From Egerieenecus sp048201975 (GTDB lineage: Bacteria; Bacillota; Clostridia; Christensenellales; Aristaeellaceae), in contig DBFBGQ010000053.1 of NCBI GenBank assembly GCA_048201975.1, positions 1 to 34,057 of the forward strand: a stretch of DNA of 34,057 bases. The letters are read 5' to 3'. A program made the position numbers and the translations under genes. The notes beneath the pieces are model-generated. The model was given only the letters and a program-made list of their open reading frames with translations. It was not told the origin of the DNA and made no database searches. Every line of letters starts with the position of its first letter. Within the stretch, counting starts at the first letter, position 1. Shown one piece after another: positions 23,700 to 32,228 of this stretch.

Positions 23700-24807
23700 T
23701 CTGTCCTGGTTTGCCACCGCCGCCTTTGGCCTGGAGGGCCTGGTATCCGCAGAGCTCAAGGGGCTGGGCATGCGCCAGGTGATGGCCCAGAACGGCGGCG
23801 CCGCCTTCGTGGGCTCCCCCAGCGACGCCTTTCGGGCCTGCCTGTGGCTGCGCAGCGCCGACCGGGTATTGCTGGTGCTGGCGCAAGCGGAGGTCCACAC
23901 CTTCGAGGAGCTGTTCCAGCTGGTGAAGTCCGTCCCCTTTGAGGAATTTCTGCCGCGGGACGCCCGTCTGCCCGTGACAGGCAAGTGCGCCCGCAGCCAG
24001 CTCATGAGCGTGCGGGATTGTCAGGCCATTACCAAAAAAGCCGTGGTGGAGCGGTTGCGGCATGCCTGGCGGATGGACCGGCTGCCGGAAACGGGCGTGG
24101 CGTATCCCTTGGATATCAGCCTCCATGGGAATATCGCCCGCCTTACCCTGGACGCCTGCGGGGACGCCTTGAACCGCCGGGGCTACCGCACCTGGAACGG
24201 CGAAGCGCCCCTGCGGGAAACCCTGGCCGCCTCCCTGCTGGAAATCTCCCCCTGGCAGCCGAATCTTCCCCTGCATGACCCGTGCTGCGGCACAGGAACG
24301 CTGCTCATCGAAGCGGCTTTCCGCCAGGCGGAGCGCGCGCCCGGACTCTTCCGCCCCTTCGCCATGGAGGGATTTTCCTTCTTCTCCCAGGCTGAGGCGG
24401 AGGCTTTGCGCGCACAGGCCCGGGCGCGCTATGACCCCGAGCGCATCCATGACCTCAGCGGCTCGGACATCGATCAGGAGCCGTTGAACCTGGCCAAGCG
24501 CCATTTGACCCAGGCCCAGCTGGGCGGCCGCGTCTCCCTGGCCCGGCAGCCCCTGGAAACCCTTCAGCTCTCCGGCAAGTCGGGGGTTTTCATCGCCAAT
24601 CCCCCGTACGGAGAGCGCCTCAGCGACCGCAAAAGCTGCGAACGCCTCTACGGGGAGCTGCGCCGCCTCAAGGAGCGCCATCCCGGCTGGTCCCTGTGCG
24701 CCATTTCCAGCCATCCCGGCTTTGAACGCTGCTACGGCCGCCGGGCGGACAAGGTCCGACGCCTCTACAACGGCAGGCTGGAATGCAACTTCTTCATCTA
24801 TAAATGA
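23686..24807 (+). CDS. THUMP-domain class I RNA methyltransferase (RlmL N-terminal/YpsC-like)
   Basis: A 373-residue SAM-dependent methyltransferase, probably modifying guanine N2 in 23S rRNA as in the RlmL/YpsC family. The N-terminal ferredoxin-like and THUMP part (about 1-155) starts with the typical FATAAFGLEGLVSAELKGLG. The Rossmann domain shows motif I as DPCCGTGTLLIEAA near 199 and motif IV as NPPYGERL near 305; NPPY is the signature of N-methylation of exocyclic amines. It starts within the mutY 3' end behind GAAGGAG, so the two are translationally coupled. No C-terminal RlmK half is present, which is normal outside Proteobacteria. Confidence 0.92.
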   Translation: MRVNDLSWFATAAFGLEGLVSAELKGLGMRQVMAQNGGAAFVGSPSDAFRACLWLRSADRVLLVLAQAEVHTFEELFQLVKSVPFEEFLPRDARLPVTGKCARSQLMSVRDCQAITKKAVVERLRHAWRMDRLPETGVAYPLDISLHGNIARLTLDACGDALNRRGYRTWNGEAPLRETLAASLLEISPWQPNLPLHDPCCGTGTLLIEAAFRQAERAPGLFRPFAMEGFSFFSQAEAEALRAQARARYDPERIHDLSGSDIDQEPLNLAKRHLTQAQLGGRVSLARQPLETLQLSGKSGVFIANPPYGERLSDRKSCERLYGELRRLKERHPGWSLCAISSHPGFERCYGRRADKVRRLYNGRLECNFFIYK

Positions 24808-24839
24808 CCCATCCATGACCAGGCGCCCATACAAAAAAC

Positions 24840-24881
24840 GCGCCGCGCTCCTGTGCCCAGGAAAAGCGCGGCGCATTTTTT
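24840..24881. terminator. Bidirectional terminator between the methyltransferase and DUF4097 genes
   Basis: A 10-bp stem GCGCCGCGCT/AGCGCGGCGC encloses an inner CCTG/CAGG. It is followed by ATTTTTT on the plus strand and by GTTTTTTG on the minus strand, so it can end both convergent units. Confidence 0.9.
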
Positions 24882-24886
24882 GCGCT

Positions 24887-25951
24887 TCAGTGAATGGTCA
24901 CATCCCCGGAGGCTGTTTGCGCGTCGATGAGCACGCTACCAGCCGCCCCCGTATCCCGAAAGCGGTTGCGCACATCGCCCACGCCGCTTTTACCCGTCAG
25001 ATGCACGCCGGGGGTATCCTTGGGCAAGCGGATGCTCACATCCCCGCTGGTGGTTTGGGCGTCCACCTGCCGCAGCGACTTGCCCTGCTCCTCCAGGCGC
25101 ACATCGCCGCTGACCGACTTCACCCGCACCCGTTCAAATCCGCCCCGCAACCGTACGTCCCCGCTAATGGAATGGGCCGCAACATCGGGGCACTCTCCGT
25201 CATAGCTCACGTCCCCGCTCATGCTCTGCATTTCCATCCGCGCCGCGGAGCAGCTCACGCGGATATCTCCGGAGGCGCTCTTCAGCACCGCCTCCTCCAG
25301 CACGCAGTCAGGATCCAGCTGCAGCGTAATATCCCCGCTCATGGCGTCCACGCGCGCTTCCCGGGGATAGACATCCCGCACGTACAGATCGCCGCTGGTG
25401 CAGCGCACCGACAGCCTGGGATGGCAGGAGGCAGGCAGCTCCACTTGCACCTTCTCCCCCCAGGAGGAGAAAAACATCCAGTTCAGCCAGCGCATGCTCC
25501 TTCCGCCGGACTCCTCCTGCCGCTCCACGCACAGGGTATCCCCCAGCATGCGGGCGTTGAGGCAGCTTGCGTTCCTGCCCTCCACGCGCACTGTCACGCT
25601 GTCCCCCTGCCCGGGCAGTACCGTCACATCCTGATACAGCAGGTTGACCTGCACCTGCTGCACCTGCTCCGCGGGGAATCGCCATATCCGGTGACCCTCC
25701 GCCGTCTCCTCCGCTTGGGCGGGCCGGGACGCAGCCTTTGCCCTGGGATAGGCGCCGATCACTTCCTCCATGCCCTTCAGGCTCTCCACCACCAGCGCGA
25801 TGGCCTCATCCTCGCTTTTCCCCTGCGCCATAAGGTCCTCGTAGCGCTGCTGGCAATTGTCCATCAGCTCATCCCGCATGGCCTGCACTTCTTCGGTCAT
25901 TTCCGTATCCTGAAACAGAATCTCCACAATGCGTTTCACCGTCGCGTTCAT
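24887..25951 (-). CDS. DUF4097 beta-solenoid protein with N-terminal HAAS/DUF1700-like helical domain
   Basis: A 354-residue protein. The first 70 or so residues are helical and acidic (EILFQDTEMTEEVQAMRDELMDNC), like the HAAS domain often encoded beside PadR regulators. From about 165 to the end, a short pattern SGD-hydrophobic recurs roughly every 18-25 residues (TSGDLYV, MSGDITL, ASGDIRV, MSGDVSY, ISGDVRL, VSGDVRL, TSGDVSI, ASGDVTI), the signature of a parallel beta-solenoid. No signal peptide or membrane helix is evident. The ATG at 25951 follows GGGAGGAA and overlaps the padR stop by four bases. The role is unknown; envelope-stress sensing is a common guess for this pairing. Confidence 0.85.
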   Translation of the reverse strand: MNATVKRIVEILFQDTEMTEEVQAMRDELMDNCQQRYEDLMAQGKSEDEAIALVVESLKGMEEVIGAYPRAKAASRPAQAEETAEGHRIWRFPAEQVQQVQVNLLYQDVTVLPGQGDSVTVRVEGRNASCLNARMLGDTLCVERQEESGGRSMRWLNWMFFSSWGEKVQVELPASCHPRLSVRCTSGDLYVRDVYPREARVDAMSGDITLQLDPDCVLEEAVLKSASGDIRVSCSAARMEMQSMSGDVSYDGECPDVAAHSISGDVRLRGGFERVRVKSVSGDVRLEEQGKSLRQVDAQTTSGDVSIRLPKDTPGVHLTGKSGVGDVRNRFRDTGAAGSVLIDAQTASGDVTIH

Positions 25952-26322
25952 GTTTCCGTTCCTCCCGTTCGCAAATCGCCGCCCTCCGGCAGCCCGGTTT
26001 CCTCCAGCAAGCGGTCCAAAAGCCGCCGGGTTTCCCGCCACACCTGGCAATCCTGCCGCAACCGCTCCCGGCCGCTCTCCGTCAGCGCGTAATACCGCCG
26101 CCGGGCGCCGCTGCGCTCATCCCCCCAGTAGGCGCGGATATACCCCGCGCCCTCCAACCGGCGAAAGGCCGTGTACAGCGTCGCTTCCTTCATTTCAAAG
26201 ACGCCCTCCGTCAGCTGCGACACCTGTTTGTTGATCTGATAGCCATAGCTGTCCCCGTCCGCAAGCTGGCGAAGAATGATGGTATCCGTATATCCACGAA
26301 GGATATCCGCCGTCAACGCCAT
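25948..26322 (-). CDS. PadR family transcriptional regulator
   Basis: A 124-residue winged helix-turn-helix repressor. The PadR core is clear: ILRGYTDTIILRQLADGDSYGYQI, then EMKEATLYTAFRRLEGAGYIRAYW and the wing with GARRRYYALTESGRERL. The ATG at 26322 follows GGAGGTG by seven bases; upstream methionines lie within the promoter. It is translationally coupled to the DUF4097 gene. ATGTAT/TACAT repeats around its promoter may be its own operator. Confidence 0.92.
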   Translation of the reverse strand: MALTADILRGYTDTIILRQLADGDSYGYQINKQVSQLTEGVFEMKEATLYTAFRRLEGAGYIRAYWGDERSGARRRYYALTESGRERLRQDCQVWRETRRLLDRLLEETGLPEGGDLRTGGTET

Positions 26323-26341
26323 AGGCTCACCTCCGAAATAC

Positions 26342-26370
26342 ATTATAGTCATACATACCTCGCCTGTCAA
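26342..26370 (-). promoter_or_regulatory. Sigma-A promoter of padR with possible PadR sites
   Basis: On the minus strand TTGACA (26370-26365) and TATAAT (26347-26342) are 17 bases apart, a full consensus. ATGTAT occurs twice around the -10 and a TACAT precedes the -35, giving an inverted pair TACAT-N13-ATGTA over the promoter. PadR proteins bind such ATGT/ACAT repeats, so autorepression is plausible. Confidence 0.85.
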
Positions 26371-26446
26371 TGTAATTCGCAAATTTAAGCATTTTCTCAT
26401 CCAGCGAGGCGAACAAACAGGCTGTAAAGATTTTCCTCCCCCACGC

Positions 26447-26475
26447 TTGACAGCAAATCACTTTTTTTATAAAAT
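26447..26475 (+). promoter_or_regulatory. Sigma-A promoter of marR-ABC operon
   Basis: TTGACA (26447-26452), a 17-base spacer and TAAAAT (26470-26475). A palindrome follows directly. Confidence 0.82.
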
Positions 26476-26506
26476 AGTTGCGCATGCAATTGTTGATTGT
26501 GCAACT
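26476..26506. promoter_or_regulatory. Probable MarR operator
   Basis: AGTTGCGCA (26476-26484) and TGTGCAACT (26498-26506) form arms that pair in eight of nine positions, with CAATTG in between. It begins immediately after the -10, so a bound regulator would block transcription of the marR-ABC operon. MarR sites commonly have this TTGC...GCAA shape. Confidence 0.68.
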
Positions 26507-26527
26507 GAATACAAAAAGGAGCGTACC

Positions 26528-26965
26528 ATGGAACTGCTAACGCGAACCATCAACATCATCAACCGGTGCACCAACCTGTACCGGGACACCCAGCTGGATA
26601 GCGTCAGCCTGCCCGGCTGCCAGGTGCCCTATATTCTGCGGGTCTGCCGGCAACCCGGACAGACGCAGGAGGAGCTTGCCCAGGGGCTGCACGTCCACAA
26701 GAGCAGCGTGGCCCGGAAGCTGGCCGCCCTGGAGGCCGGCGGTTGGATCACGCGCGCCCCCTGCTCCCAGGACCGCCGCGCCCTGCGGGTCTATCCCACC
26801 CCCAAGGCGGAGGCGGCGCTGCCTCAGCTGCATCAAACGCTTCGGGAATGGAGCGATTATCTCACCGCCAGCCTGACCCCGGAGGAGACCGCCACGCTGC
26901 TTGGCCTGCTGAACCGCGTGGCCGACCGGGCGGAAGCCTGGGCCGCGGAAAGGAGTCAGGACTGA
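26528..26965 (+). CDS. MarR family transcriptional regulator
   Basis: A 145-residue winged helix protein, dimeric in the family. The DNA-binding core runs from about residue 48: QTQEELAQGLHVHKSSVARKLAALEAGGWITRA, then PCSQDRRALRVYPTPKAEAAL as the wing. The ATG follows AAAAGGAG. Its stop overlaps the start of the first ABC gene (TGATG), so the regulator and exporter are one operon, most likely autoregulated through the palindrome at 26476-26506 and released by an exported compound. Confidence 0.93.
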   Translation: MELLTRTINIINRCTNLYRDTQLDSVSLPGCQVPYILRVCRQPGQTQEELAQGLHVHKSSVARKLAALEAGGWITRAPCSQDRRALRVYPTPKAEAALPQLHQTLREWSDYLTASLTPEETATLLGLLNRVADRAEAWAAERSQD

Positions 26966-28680
26966 TGCATACGGTTTATCAGTATATCCGTCCCAAGCTC
27001 TCGCGCATAGGGCTGACCATGGTAATCAAAGTTCTGGGCACGGTGATCGAGCTTTACCTGCCCTGGCTGCTGTCCTCCATACTGGACGACTGCGCCGCCG
27101 TGGGCGATATCCAGGGCGCATGGGTTCGCGGAGGGCTGATGGTGCTGTGCTCGCTGCTGGCGCTGGCCGGAAACGCCGCCGCCAATTACATGTCCTGCGC
27201 CTCCTCCAGGGATATCACCCGGCGCCTGCGCTCGGATCTGTACCACAAGACCACCCATCTCTCCTGCGCGCAGGTGGATCATTTCACCGTGCCCTCCTTG
27301 ATGTCCCGAATCAACAGCGATATCTACAACGTCCATCAGATGATCGACCGAATGCAGCGTCTGGGGGTGCGCGCTCCCATGCTGCTGCTGGGCGGCATCC
27401 TGGTGGCGCTGACCCTGGAGCCGGTGCTCACCCTGGTGCTCATCGCCACGCTGCCCCTGCTGGCAATTACCATGGTCTACGCCTCCCGCCACGGCATACG
27501 CCTGTATGAGGCATCCCAGCAGAGCCTGGACCGCCTGGTGCGCAAGGTGCAGGAAAACATGACCGGCGCGCGGGTCATCAAGGCCCTTTCCAAAACCGAC
27601 TGGGAGCGCCGCCGCTTTGACGAGATCAGCCGGGACAACATGCAGCGCGAGGCCAAGGCCGCCAACACCATGGCCCTCACCGGCCCGGTGATGAATTTCC
27701 TGCTCAGCGCCGGATTGGCGGTGGTCATCTGGGTGGGCGCGGTTCGGGTGCAATACGGCCTGACCCAGCCCGGGAAGATCATCGCCTTCCTGAGCTATTT
27801 CACCATTATCCTCAACGCGCTGCTGATGATATCCCGTATCTTCACATTCTACTCCAAAGGCGCGGCCAGCGCCCGGCGGGTGGAGGAAGTCCTCACCGCC
27901 CCCGTGGAGCTGGAACCTTCCCCCGCGCCCGCGGAGCAGGACCAGAGCGCCATCCGTTTCCGGGACGTGCGCTTCTCCTACAACAAGGTGCATACGGATC
28001 TGGGACCCATCAACTTTGCGGTAAAGCCCGAAGGCACGCTGGGGATCATCGGTCCCACAGGCAGCGGCAAAACCACCGTGCTCAGCCTGCTGCAGCGCTT
28101 CTACGACCCGGATGAGGGCGAGATCCTCCTCTCCGGCGCGCCGCTGAAGAGCCTGGAGAACGATGACCTGCGCAGCCGCATCGGCGTGGTGCTCCAGAGC
28201 GACTTTATCATGGCCGACACCATCGACGCCAACATTCGCTTCGGCCGTGAGATGCCGGAGGACGCCGTCCGCCAGGCGGCCAAGACCGCTCAAGCCGACT
28301 TCATCCTGCAAAAGGAAGAGGGCTTCGATACGCCCCTGACCTCCCGTGGCTCCAACCTCAGCGGCGGGCAAAAGCAGCGCCTGCTCATCGCACGGGCGCT
28401 GGCTGGCAATCCGCAAATTCTGCTGCTGGACGACTGCTCCTCCGCCCTGGACTACAAGACCGACGCGGATCTGCGCCGGGCGCTGCGCCAGCGCAAGGGG
28501 CTTTCCGCCACGGTGATCGTGGCCCAGCGGGTCACCGCTGTGCGGGACTGCGATCAGATCCTGGTGCTGGACCAGGGCCGGCAGGTGGGGCTGGGCTCCC
28601 ACGAGGAGCTGATGCGCACCTGCCCCATGTACCGCGAGCTGTACCACCTGCAGGTGGGAGAGGAGGTTGAGGCTGTATGA
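26965..28680 (+). CDS. ABC exporter half-transporter, degenerate-site subunit
   Basis: A 571-residue protein with six membrane helices (about 15-310) and a nucleotide-binding domain (about 330-571). Walker A is GPTGSGKTT, the signature LSGGQKQ is canonical, but Walker B reads LLLDDCSSALD, with Asp where the catalytic Glu should be, and the switch region reads VAQR with Gln in place of His. This is the pattern of the non-catalytic partner in heterodimeric exporters of the TM287/288, BmrCD or LmrCD type. The ATG at 26965 overlaps the marR stop. The next gene is its partner. Export of drugs, lipids or peptides is likely; the substrate is unknown. Confidence 0.94.
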   Translation: MHTVYQYIRPKLSRIGLTMVIKVLGTVIELYLPWLLSSILDDCAAVGDIQGAWVRGGLMVLCSLLALAGNAAANYMSCASSRDITRRLRSDLYHKTTHLSCAQVDHFTVPSLMSRINSDIYNVHQMIDRMQRLGVRAPMLLLGGILVALTLEPVLTLVLIATLPLLAITMVYASRHGIRLYEASQQSLDRLVRKVQENMTGARVIKALSKTDWERRRFDEISRDNMQREAKAANTMALTGPVMNFLLSAGLAVVIWVGAVRVQYGLTQPGKIIAFLSYFTIILNALLMISRIFTFYSKGAASARRVEEVLTAPVELEPSPAPAEQDQSAIRFRDVRFSYNKVHTDLGPINFAVKPEGTLGIIGPTGSGKTTVLSLLQRFYDPDEGEILLSGAPLKSLENDDLRSRIGVVLQSDFIMADTIDANIRFGREMPEDAVRQAAKTAQADFILQKEEGFDTPLTSRGSNLSGGQKQRLLIARALAGNPQILLLDDCSSALDYKTDADLRRALRQRKGLSATVIVAQRVTAVRDCDQILVLDQGRQVGLGSHEELMRTCPMYRELYHLQVGEEVEAV

Positions 28681-30467
28681 ACCGTGGACCCGGCGGCGGC
28701 GCTTTTGAGCGCCCCAAGCGGCGGCCTACCCAGGTTTTGCGCCGCCTGTTCCGTTATTTCCGTCCCCACCTGTGGCTGCTGGCGCTGGCCGTGGGGCTGT
28801 CGGTGGCGGGAAACATCCTGTCCCTGGTTTCTCCCCGCCTCTCCGGCGCGGCCATCGACGCCATCATCCCCGGCAATGTGGACTTTCCCGTGGTGCTCCG
28901 CTACGTGATATTGATGATTCTGTGCGCAGCCGCCTCCGCGCTGATGAGCTACCTTCTGGCCCGGCTCATGGTCCGCCTGAGCCGCAGCGTGGTCTATCAG
29001 ATGCGCAAGGACCTGTTTCAGCGCCTGGGCGAAATGCCCGTGAGCTTCTTTGACACCCATCAAACGGGCGACGTGATCTCCGTATACTCCTACGACGTGG
29101 ATACGGTGAACGCTTCCCTTTCCAACGACCTGACCCAGATGCTCTCCAGCCTGATCACCGTGGGCGGCTCCCTGTACATGATGCTCGCCCTCTCTCCCCT
29201 GCTGGTGCTGGTGTTTGCGGTCACCATTCCCCTTTCGCTGATTTTCACCCGCTACCGCTCCAAGCGCGTGCGCCCCCTGTACCGCAACCGCAGCCGCCGC
29301 CTGGGCGAAATGAACGGCTATGTGGAAGAGATGATCAGCGGCTTGAAAACCGTCAAAGCCTATGGCCGGGAAGAGGTATTCCAGGCGCAGTTTGAGGAGA
29401 AGAACAACGCCGCGGTGGACGCCAACTACAACGCCGACGCCTTTGGCTCGGTGACCGGACCCACGGTAAACTTCCTCAGCAACCTGTCCCTGGCCCTAGT
29501 GAGCCTGTTTGGCGCGCTAATGTACATGGGCGGCAGCATTTCCCTGGGGAACATTTCCTCCTTTGTGCTGTACTCCCGCAAGTTCTCCGGCCCCATCAAC
29601 GAGTTTGCCAACCTGATCAGCGAGCTTCAGTCCGCGCTGGCCGCCGCGGAGCGGGTGCTGGCCCTCATCGACGCGGAGCCTGAGCCCGCCGACCCGCCGG
29701 AGGCGCTGCCCGTGCAGAACTGCCAGGGCGCGGTTTCCCTGCGGGACGTTTGCTTTGGCTACGAGCCGGAGCGGGAGATTCTCCACCACATCAGCCTGGA
29801 TGTATCCCCGGGCCAGGTGATCGCCATTGTAGGGGCCACGGGATGCGGCAAAACTACGTTGATCAACCTACTCATGCGCTTTTATGACGTGACCCAGGGG
29901 GCCGCGCTGCTGGACAGCCGGGACATCCGGGACTATCAGCGGCAGAGCCTGCGCCGGCAATACACCATGGTGCTCCAAGATACCTGGCTGTTCGAGGGCA
30001 CCATCTATGAAAACATTGCCTACGGCGCGCAGGATGTGACCAGGGACGACGTAATCGCCGCCGCCAAAGCCGCGCATATCCACCAAACCATACTCTCCCT
30101 GCCCCAGGGCTACGATACCCTGCTCACCGGGGACGGCGGCAACATCTCCAAGGGGCAGAAGCAGCTGCTCACCATCGCCCGCGCCATGCTGGTGAAAAGC
30201 CCCATGCTGATCCTGGACGAGGCCACCTCCAACGTGGATACGCAAACAGAGAAGATCATTGCCGACGCCATGCTGGCGCTGATGCGGGGCCGCACCTGTT
30301 TCGTCATCGCGCACCGGCTCTCCACCATTGTGGGCGCAGACAAGATCCTGTGCATGCAGGCCGGCCGCATTGTAGAAAGCGGAAGCCACCGGGAGCTGCT
30401 GCAGCGCAACGGCGTATACGCCGCGATGTACCGGGCGCAGTTTGAAAGCGGAGAGGTGGAGGACTGA
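28677..30467 (+). CDS. ABC exporter half-transporter, catalytic-site subunit
   Basis: A 596-residue partner of the upstream protein. After a 25-residue basic, glycine-rich start come six membrane helices (about 30-325) and a nucleotide-binding domain. Walker A is GATGCGKTT, Walker B MLILDEATSNVD has the catalytic Glu, and the switch IAHRLST has the His. Its signature is altered to ISKGQKQ. Thus its Walker motifs pair with the intact LSGGQ of the other subunit to form the active site, while its altered signature completes the degenerate one. It starts in an ATGA overlap with the first subunit, ensuring equal amounts. Confidence 0.95.
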   Translation: MNRGPGGGAFERPKRRPTQVLRRLFRYFRPHLWLLALAVGLSVAGNILSLVSPRLSGAAIDAIIPGNVDFPVVLRYVILMILCAAASALMSYLLARLMVRLSRSVVYQMRKDLFQRLGEMPVSFFDTHQTGDVISVYSYDVDTVNASLSNDLTQMLSSLITVGGSLYMMLALSPLLVLVFAVTIPLSLIFTRYRSKRVRPLYRNRSRRLGEMNGYVEEMISGLKTVKAYGREEVFQAQFEEKNNAAVDANYNADAFGSVTGPTVNFLSNLSLALVSLFGALMYMGGSISLGNISSFVLYSRKFSGPINEFANLISELQSALAAAERVLALIDAEPEPADPPEALPVQNCQGAVSLRDVCFGYEPEREILHHISLDVSPGQVIAIVGATGCGKTTLINLLMRFYDVTQGAALLDSRDIRDYQRQSLRRQYTMVLQDTWLFEGTIYENIAYGAQDVTRDDVIAAAKAAHIHQTILSLPQGYDTLLTGDGGNISKGQKQLLTIARAMLVKSPMLILDEATSNVDTQTEKIIADAMLALMRGRTCFVIAHRLSTIVGADKILCMQAGRIVESGSHRELLQRNGVYAAMYRAQFESGEVED

Positions 30468-30504
30468 TCCCTTGACCCCCATGCGCTGTTCACAAAATGC
30501 TCAT

Positions 30505-30533
30505 TTGACATTCATGAAAGCATAACATACAAT
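30505..30533 (+). promoter_or_regulatory. Sigma-A promoter of the beta-CASP nuclease gene
   Basis: TTGACA (30505-30510), a 17-base spacer and TACAAT (30528-30533). It lies in the 109-base gap after the ABC operon. Confidence 0.85.
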
Positions 30534-30576
30534 GGTATTATGATGCTAACAGCGTAGAAAAAAGGGGGCCGTTTCC

Positions 30577-32184
30577 TTGCGAATGACTTTTCTTGGGGCC
30601 AACCATGACGTTACGGGCAGCCGGACGCTGCTGGAGGTCGATGGCCGGTACCTGCTGATTGACGACGGCATGGAGCAAGGTGAAAACGACTTTGCCTCCG
30701 CCCCGCTTCCCGTGGCGCCGGGCAAAATCGAAGTGGTGCTGCTCACCCATGCCCATATTGATCACACGGGCATGCTACCCCTGCTATACAAGCAAGGCTT
30801 CCGAGGCGCGGTCTACGCCACCATGGAAACCTGTAGCCTGTGCAACATCATGCTCAAGGACAGCGCGCACATTCAGGAGTCCGAAGCGGAATACCAGACC
30901 CGCAAGGCCATGCGCGCAGGCAAGCCGCCGGTGGAACCCCTGTACAGCCTGGCCGACGTGGAGGGCCTGCTCCCGCTGTTTCACCCCTGCCATTACGGCG
31001 CTCGCATTCCCATCACCCAGGGCGTGGACGCCCGGTTCACCGATATCGGCCACCTGCTGGGCAGCGCCGCCATCGAGCTGTGGCTCAAGGAGGGGGACGC
31101 GGAAAAGAAAATCGTCTTTTCCGGGGACGTGGGCAACCTGAACCAACCCATTATCAAGGACCCGCAGGCCATTGAAGCGGCGGATTACCTGGTCATCGAA
31201 TCCACCTACGGCAACCGGCTGCACCAGCAGCGCTCCCACGCCAACAGCCTCTCCGTGCTGGCGGAGGTCATTCAGCGCACCCTGGACCGGGGCGGCAACG
31301 TGGTCATTCCCTCCTTCTCCGTGGGGCGGACCCAGGAAATGCTTTACTTCATTCGGGAAATCAAAAGCCAGGGCCTGGTCCATGGGCACGAGGATTTTCC
31401 CGTTTACGTGGACAGCCCCCTGGCCAACGAGGCTACCTCCGTGTTTTTGCAATGCGGCGCCGATTGCCTGGATGAAGAGGCGCGGGCCGTCATGGCCCAG
31501 GGGGACAACCCGCTCACCTTCCCCGGGCTGTACACCACCGTCTCCGCCGACGAATCCAAGGCGCTGAACACCGATACCACCCCCAAGGTGATCCTTTCCG
31601 CCAGCGGCATGTGCGATGCGGGTCGTATCCGCCATCACCTGAAGTACAACCTGTGGCGGCCGGAGTGCACGGTGCTCTTTGTGGGCTATCAGGCCCAGGG
31701 CACCCTAGGGCGCGCGCTGTACGACGGAGCCAAGTCCGTCAAGCTCTTCGGGGACGAAGTGGCCGTGAACGCGGAAATCTACACCTTGCCCGGCGTCAGC
31801 GGCCACGCGGATCAGCAGGGCCTGCTGGACTGGTTCTCCCACTTCACCCAGCGGCCCAGGCAGGTCTTTGTCAACCATGGGGACGACGCGGCCTGCACCG
31901 CCTTCGCGCAGCTGCTGGAGGAACGCTTTCAGACGCGGGCCAAGGCTCCCTACAGCGGCTCCGTCTACGACCTTGGGAACGGAAAATGGATCTACGCGGC
32001 CAAGCCCAAGCCCCGAAAGAAGGGCAAGGCTCCGGAATCCTACGAGAGCCCGGCCTATCAGGAGCTGGCCGCGCTGGCCCGCCGCTTCCTGGAGGCGCTG
32101 CCCCGTTGCCGCGGCTTCGCCAACCGCGAACTCCACCGCATGGCAAAAAAGGTTCAGGAACTGCTGGACTTCATCGACTCCTAA
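30577..32184 (+). CDS. Metallo-beta-lactamase fold beta-CASP ribonuclease
   Basis: A 535-residue zinc-dependent nuclease related to the CPSF73/Ysh1 group. The metallo-beta-lactamase part has HAHIDHTG near 50 (HxHxDH), GHLLGSAAIE near 162, and FSGDVGN near 184. The beta-CASP part has ESTYGNR near 207, PSFSVGRTQEML near 244, LSASGMCDAGR near 341 and SGHADQQGL near 408. The C-terminal 80 residues are basic and helical. Start: TTG at 30577, nine bases after AGGGGG; an ATG two codons later has a 15-base gap. It probably processes or degrades RNA; the target is unknown. The next gene starts 44 bases on. Confidence 0.9.
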   Translation: MRMTFLGANHDVTGSRTLLEVDGRYLLIDDGMEQGENDFASAPLPVAPGKIEVVLLTHAHIDHTGMLPLLYKQGFRGAVYATMETCSLCNIMLKDSAHIQESEAEYQTRKAMRAGKPPVEPLYSLADVEGLLPLFHPCHYGARIPITQGVDARFTDIGHLLGSAAIELWLKEGDAEKKIVFSGDVGNLNQPIIKDPQAIEAADYLVIESTYGNRLHQQRSHANSLSVLAEVIQRTLDRGGNVVIPSFSVGRTQEMLYFIREIKSQGLVHGHEDFPVYVDSPLANEATSVFLQCGADCLDEEARAVMAQGDNPLTFPGLYTTVSADESKALNTDTTPKVILSASGMCDAGRIRHHLKYNLWRPECTVLFVGYQAQGTLGRALYDGAKSVKLFGDEVAVNAEIYTLPGVSGHADQQGLLDWFSHFTQRPRQVFVNHGDDAACTAFAQLLEERFQTRAKAPYSGSVYDLGNGKWIYAAKPKPRKKGKAPESYESPAYQELAALARRFLEALPRCRGFANRELHRMAKKVQELLDFIDS

Positions 32185-32228
32185 CACGGCAGCCGCGTCT
32201 GCGTCAGTTTTTGGAAAGGAATGCGACA

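Noticed and set aside
26956..28647. A 563-codon minus-strand open frame
   Set aside because: Antisense to the first ABC gene and without a recognisable domain.
31611..32228. An N-terminal extension of the alarmone synthetase
   Set aside because: The extension is a frame-shifted shadow of the nuclease gene; the GTG at 32229 has a proper binding site and gives a normal family length.
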